Origin: Desulfobacterales bacterium
GTDB taxonomy: Bacteria; Desulfobacterota; Desulfobacteria; Desulfobacterales; Desulfobacteraceae
Assembly (NCBI GenBank): GCA_023143455.1
Contig: JAGLHT010000013.1
Location: 1-59,211, forward strand
Direction of reading: 5' to 3'
Length of the DNA stretch: 59,211 nucleotides
Shown here: positions 55,613-59,211 of the stretch, one piece after another
How the letters are laid out: each line of letters starts with the position of its first letter
Position numbering within the stretch: position 1 is the stretch's first letter
Made by a program: the position numbers and the translations under genes
Notes under the pieces: model-generated
Told to the model about the DNA's origin: nothing
The model's database searches: none
The model's input: only the letters and a program-made list of their open reading frames with translations

Positions 55613-56257
55613 CTATTCCTTTAATGTTCGTAAATTAGCTGTATCAACGTCATCAAACGTTTGTTTGATATTCTGAAGTATAATAGCCATAATCATAACG
55701 CCGGCAAGTATATCAAGTAAAATTCCGAATTCAACAATATGACGGGCACGAACTGAAATTGTAGTACCTATAAGATAAATACCATTTTCCATCATTATAT
55801 AACCTATAACCATGGCAATGGCATTTCTTCTGGCTATCAAAAGGAACATCCCGGTAACTAAAAGTGCAATAGCTGTGGGGAACAGAAGCGTAAAGTCACT
55901 GACAGATGGAATGTTCAGTTCTCTGCTGATATAAGTTGCAGCAACTATTAATCCAAGACCAAAGAGCAGGGATGCATGAAAGCCAACAATAGGCTCAACC
56001 TCTCTTTTAATAGCTACTTTTTTGATAGCTATGTAAATGCTCATTGGAATAATAATGCCTCTAATTATTAATGTTGCAATAGTGAAGACTGTTCCTCCCA
56101 AAGCCATCTCATGACCAATGAAAAAGGGAACAATCGAAACTACAATACCCTGGAAAGCAATCACTTTTATAAGTCCCGGGATTCTGCTTGCGCCAAAAGC
56201 AAATAAAACAGAAAGAAGGACAAGTGATAAAATTGTATCAACCGGATTTAGTATCAT
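55613..56257 (-). CDS. Ehr/Hyf-like complex membrane subunit, HyfE-type (NuoK/MrpC-like)
   Basis: A 214-residue protein with about six or seven membrane segments and the NuoK/HyfE pattern (MVIGYIMMENGIYLIGTTIS, with the conserved Glu in a helix). It ends one base before HyfF, overlaps the HyfC-like gene by 4 bp and is the expected partner in the membrane arm. Confidence 0.85.
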   Translation of the reverse strand: MILNPVDTILSLVLLSVLFAFGASRIPGLIKVIAFQGIVVSIVPFFIGHEMALGGTVFTIATLIIRGIIIPMSIYIAIKKVAIKREVEPIVGFHASLLFGLGLIVAATYISRELNIPSVSDFTLLFPTAIALLVTGMFLLIARRNAIAMVIGYIMMENGIYLIGTTISVRARHIVEFGILLDILAGVMIMAIILQNIKQTFDDVDTANLRTLKE

Positions 56258-57174
56258 TTGAGAAACTCCAAAGTAATAATTGTTGCAAAAAAGGCTAACG
56301 CAAATGATGTCAGAATAAATTGCGGTACTTTATCCATTCTGTAACGGGCAATAACCGATTCAGTAACACCAATAGCTATATAGACAATTATGAGTCCAAC
56401 AAGATAAAGACCAAAAGTAAGTATAGACCACCCATAATCAAAAGGTAAAATCAGTCTTGAAACAATTGTTGAATAGAAAAACAATTTACAAAAAGATCCT
56501 AACTCAATAAGCCCTAAATCAGGTCCGCTATGATCTAAAACCATAACTTCATGAATCATTGTAAGTTCCAGATGGGTAGCAGGATCATCAACAGGAACTC
56601 TGGAATTCTCTGTTAAAAGAATAATAAAAAAGGCTATTACTATGAATAATAAAGGTGCCCCGGCTAAATTCCATAATGCAATAGTACTTTCGCCTGCAAA
56701 ATAAGCTGATAATTGGAGTTCACCAGTTAATCTAAAAAAGAAAATTAGAATCATAAACATTGCGGCTTCACAGATAATGGGGAAATATGCTTCTCTTGCA
56801 GCTCCCATTCCTTCAAATGGAGACGCAGTATCCATGGCAGCAGCGATTGTAAAAAAGCGTCCAAGTCCTAATAGATATAAAATAAAAATAATATCGCCGT
56901 TAAAAGAAAAAATCGGTGCCCGCCCGGCAATAGGCAAAAACATTAGAACTACAATTGCAGAGCACAATGAAATAATTGGCCCAAGTTTAAAAATAACAGT
57001 TGTGCTGTTACTATAAACAGATCCTTTTTTCATAAGCTTGATTAAAGTGTAATAATTAATCAGTAAAGGTGATCCTAGTCTTCCCCCAAAAAAAGCCTTT
57101 ACTTTAAAAATAATCCCTGAGAAAAGAGGCGCCAACAAAATTGCAAGGACCCAAAGGATAATAGGTTCAATCAT
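56254..57174 (-). CDS. Ehr/Hyf-like complex membrane subunit, HyfC-type (NuoH-like)
   Basis: A 306-residue protein related to NuoH/HycD. GRLGSPLLINYYTLIKLMKKGSVYS and the loop LTENSRVPVDDPATHLELTMIHEVMVLDHSGPDL contain the acidic residues of the quinone-site/coupling region. About eight membrane segments. This subunit links the hydrophilic arm to the antiporter-like ones. Confidence 0.9.
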   Translation of the reverse strand: MIEPIILWVLAILLAPLFSGIIFKVKAFFGGRLGSPLLINYYTLIKLMKKGSVYSNSTTVIFKLGPIISLCSAIVVLMFLPIAGRAPIFSFNGDIIFILYLLGLGRFFTIAAAMDTASPFEGMGAAREAYFPIICEAAMFMILIFFFRLTGELQLSAYFAGESTIALWNLAGAPLLFIVIAFFIILLTENSRVPVDDPATHLELTMIHEVMVLDHSGPDLGLIELGSFCKLFFYSTIVSRLILPFDYGWSILTFGLYLVGLIIVYIAIGVTESVIARYRMDKVPQFILTSFALAFFATIITLEFLK

Positions 57175-57197
57175 AAAGTTTTCCTAATTTTTTATTT

Positions 57198-59156
57198 TCA
57201 TATAAAAAACAACAATAGAACAATTGCCAGTAAAATATAACCAATATAAAGATGAATATCCCCATGCTGAATCCATCTTAATTTGTCAAATAAGAACAAT
57301 ATTGGGTTAACAATGACCCTGTTCATGTTGAGCTCTGCAATATCATTTATATTACTTTTATAATACGTTTTTTCTGGGAATCTGCCCTTGATTATCGGAT
57401 GATCTTCAGTTAGAGGTGCTGCAGGTCTGAAAAAATCAAGGATAAACGATGCATATGAAGAGCCAGTGTATTGCATTTTAACAGTTGGCTGTGTGAAACC
57501 ACACCCCCATGTTCCGGATTTTGTAATAGTTTTACCCCGGTAAAAAAATGATCGAATGGCTATCACTATTAAAAAACAGATGAGGAAGATTGTTGCTGCA
57601 AGGGTAATATTCCCCGTCATCTGTGTAAATGGTTCAAGTAAAGAATTATCAAATCCCAATCCTAAAGCCGATATAGCATTAATGGGCATTTGGATAATAA
57701 GTTTCGGAAAGACTCCTATTAAAATACATACACCTGCAAGAATTAACATGGAGAAAAGCATAGTCGGACCTTTTTCATTAACATCAACAGCTACTTTGGT
57801 TCTGGGCTCACCCTGAAAAACAACACCAATTACTTTTGTAAAGCAGGCAAGTGCCAGTCCGCCAATAACTGCAAGGCTGATGATTGCAATACAACTCATG
57901 ACAAAGGCTGATTTATCAAGAGTTACTCCTTTAAATCCAGCGATATATATAAAAAATTCTCCAACAAATCCATTAAAAGGAGGAAGCCCGCATATTGCAA
58001 GAGAGCCTATAATAACTACAGCTCCTGTAACCTTCATGTTTTTGATCAAGCCACCCAAGGCATCAATGGAACCTGTCCCTGTTTTATGTAGAACCATTCC
58101 TGCGCCCATAAACAAGAGTGACTTGAAAATGGAATGGTTGAGAATGTGAAGAAACCCGCCTGTAAATCCAAGGGCCGCCATAAGTGGGTTTCCGGATGAA
58201 ACACCAATCATTCCGATTCCTAATCCAATTAAAATAATACCTATATTTTCAACACTGGAATATGCCAGCAATCGTTTGAGATCATGTTGACCCAAAGCAT
58301 AAACAATACCAAGGACACCGGAAATAACTCCGGCAATAAGAACAATGTTTCCAAAAAAAGGGGTGTGAAAATTCAATAGAACATACATTTTTAGAATACC
58401 ATAAACACCGGTTTTAATCATGACTCCTGACATTACAGCGGAAATATGGCTGGGGGCTGCAGGATGAGCATATGGTAACCAGACATGGAATGGGAATACA
58501 CCAGCTTTTGAACCAAAACCAATAAAAGAAAAAATAAACACTAAAATTTTTGCAGTATCCGGCAAAGAACTCATAGCTTCAAATCCAAAACTGCCAGTGT
58601 AGCTGTAAACAATTCCAAAGGCGGCGAATATGAACATGGCTCCAACATGGGAAAAAACAAAATAGAGGTAGCCGGCTTTTCGATTCTCAGCAGATTGAGG
58701 ATTGTAGATGACTAGAAAAAAAGATGATAGGGACATGATTTCCCAGAAAAGCATAAATGTAATGATATTTGAAGCGGTTACAACCAGTGCCATAGAAGCA
58801 ATAAGGATGCTGAAGAAAAAATAGTGAGCAGCAATTTTCGTTGCTTTTTCCGACTGATCCATGTAATGAAAACTGTAAATGGTTGCAAGGAGGGAAACTA
58901 AAAAAATAACTACAAGAAAAAATGCACAAAGTCCATCAATTTGAAATGCCAGAGAAAAACTATTTAGATATTTAAAGGATACAGTCTCAATGCCAGACTG
59001 AAAGAGTTTTGTCACAGCATGTATTAACCCCAAAAAACAACCAGCACTTAACAAAAAAACCGCGACAATCTTCATAAATTTAAACTGGCGCGCTAAAATA
59101 AGGGATAAAAAACCTCCAGATATTATTATCAGTAATGACATAAAAAATTGATTCAT
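57198..59156 (-). CDS. Ehr/Hyf-like complex membrane subunit, HyfB-type (NuoL/MrpA-like)
   Basis: A 652-residue protein with about 16 hydrophobic segments. The proton-antiporter core has MLFWEIMSLSSFFLVIY, GFGSKAGVFPFHVWLPYAHPAAPSHISAVMSG and the Lys in FKSLLFMGAGMVLH. GGGGAG-type ribosome-binding site (GGGGAG) precedes ATG 59156. First gene of the operon seen here; 59157-59211 carries no further gene. Upstream genes of the operon could lie outside the window. Confidence 0.9.
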   Translation of the reverse strand: MNQFFMSLLIIISGGFLSLILARQFKFMKIVAVFLLSAGCFLGLIHAVTKLFQSGIETVSFKYLNSFSLAFQIDGLCAFFLVVIFLVSLLATIYSFHYMDQSEKATKIAAHYFFFSILIASMALVVTASNIITFMLFWEIMSLSSFFLVIYNPQSAENRKAGYLYFVFSHVGAMFIFAAFGIVYSYTGSFGFEAMSSLPDTAKILVFIFSFIGFGSKAGVFPFHVWLPYAHPAAPSHISAVMSGVMIKTGVYGILKMYVLLNFHTPFFGNIVLIAGVISGVLGIVYALGQHDLKRLLAYSSVENIGIILIGLGIGMIGVSSGNPLMAALGFTGGFLHILNHSIFKSLLFMGAGMVLHKTGTGSIDALGGLIKNMKVTGAVVIIGSLAICGLPPFNGFVGEFFIYIAGFKGVTLDKSAFVMSCIAIISLAVIGGLALACFTKVIGVVFQGEPRTKVAVDVNEKGPTMLFSMLILAGVCILIGVFPKLIIQMPINAISALGLGFDNSLLEPFTQMTGNITLAATIFLICFLIVIAIRSFFYRGKTITKSGTWGCGFTQPTVKMQYTGSSYASFILDFFRPAAPLTEDHPIIKGRFPEKTYYKSNINDIAELNMNRVIVNPILFLFDKLRWIQHGDIHLYIGYILLAIVLLLFFI

Positions 59157-59211
59157 AAACTCCCCTATCTTAATTTATTCTTTTATCTAATAAAGGGTGT
59201 TGAAATTGATG

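Noticed and set aside
51876-59156. Group 4 [NiFe] hydrogenase (Hyf)
   Set aside because: Neither nickel-binding Cys pair is present in the large subunit.
1-59211. CRISPR array, rRNA, complete insertion sequence
   Set aside because: No regularly spaced repeats, rRNA sequence or transposase gene were seen.

Overview
The window looks like a chromosomal segment of an AT-rich, strictly anaerobic, sulfate-reducer-like member of the Desulfobacterota (Desulfobacteraceae-like). This placement is inferred from gene content: a [NiFeSe] hydrogenase (hysBA), a large HdrA fusion followed by mvhD-metV-metF (Wood-Ljungdahl methyl-branch and electron-bifurcation genes), three UGA-encoded selenocysteines, a sigma-54 activator with a near-consensus sigma-54 promoter, and a Hyf/Ehr-type membrane complex. 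No marker gene allows a species call.

Layout. 0-5 kb: a cytidylate-kinase-like gene, aroB-aroF behind an attenuator-like leader, and an FAD-dependent oxidoreductase. 5-11.4 kb: minCDE with a strong promoter, hisS-aspS, and an OFA-type MFS transporter. 11.5-14.5 kb: a [NiFeSe] hydrogenase locus (small subunit with an internal deletion and no start codon, Sec-containing large subunit, frameshifted protease), then a palindromic repeat. 14.9-16.6 kb: an AAA ATPase and DUF4276 (TOPRIM-like) pair that resembles a defence cassette. 16.7-23.3 kb: hdrA-mvhD-metV-metF, with Sec in HdrA and MvhD. 23.5-33 kb: typA, gene debris, a glycerophosphodiesterase with a GlpD-like dehydrogenase, uppP, a phosphohexomutase and a UvrD/Rep helicase.

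33-49.9 kb is a long minus-strand block of signalling and ion-transport genes: HDOD protein, pentapeptide-repeat K+ channel, two CBS proteins, a PII-like protein, two DUF1538 membrane proteins, a decayed DUF3124 gene, a cation/proton antiporter fused to TrkA and PTS-EIIA domains, a small multidrug export-type protein, a DASS anion transporter, response regulators (one fused to a cytidylate-kinase-like domain), histidine kinases, a NifX-like protein and a sigma-54 enhancer-binding protein. 49.9-59.2 kb holds a hexapeptide-repeat protein and a six-gene Hyf-like operon whose large subunit lacks the nickel-binding cysteines, so it is better called an Ehr (energy-converting hydrogenase-related) complex.

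How the genes may work together (inference): HysAB would oxidise H2 in the periplasm; HdrA-MvhD-MetVF would couple methylene-tetrahydrofolate reduction to NAD(P)H, ferredoxin or thiol electron carriers; the Ehr complex would couple a soluble redox reaction to ion pumping. The 33-49 kb block looks like a regulated ion and stress module. Several genes carry single-base homopolymer indels, so either local decay or sequencing error should be kept in mind.
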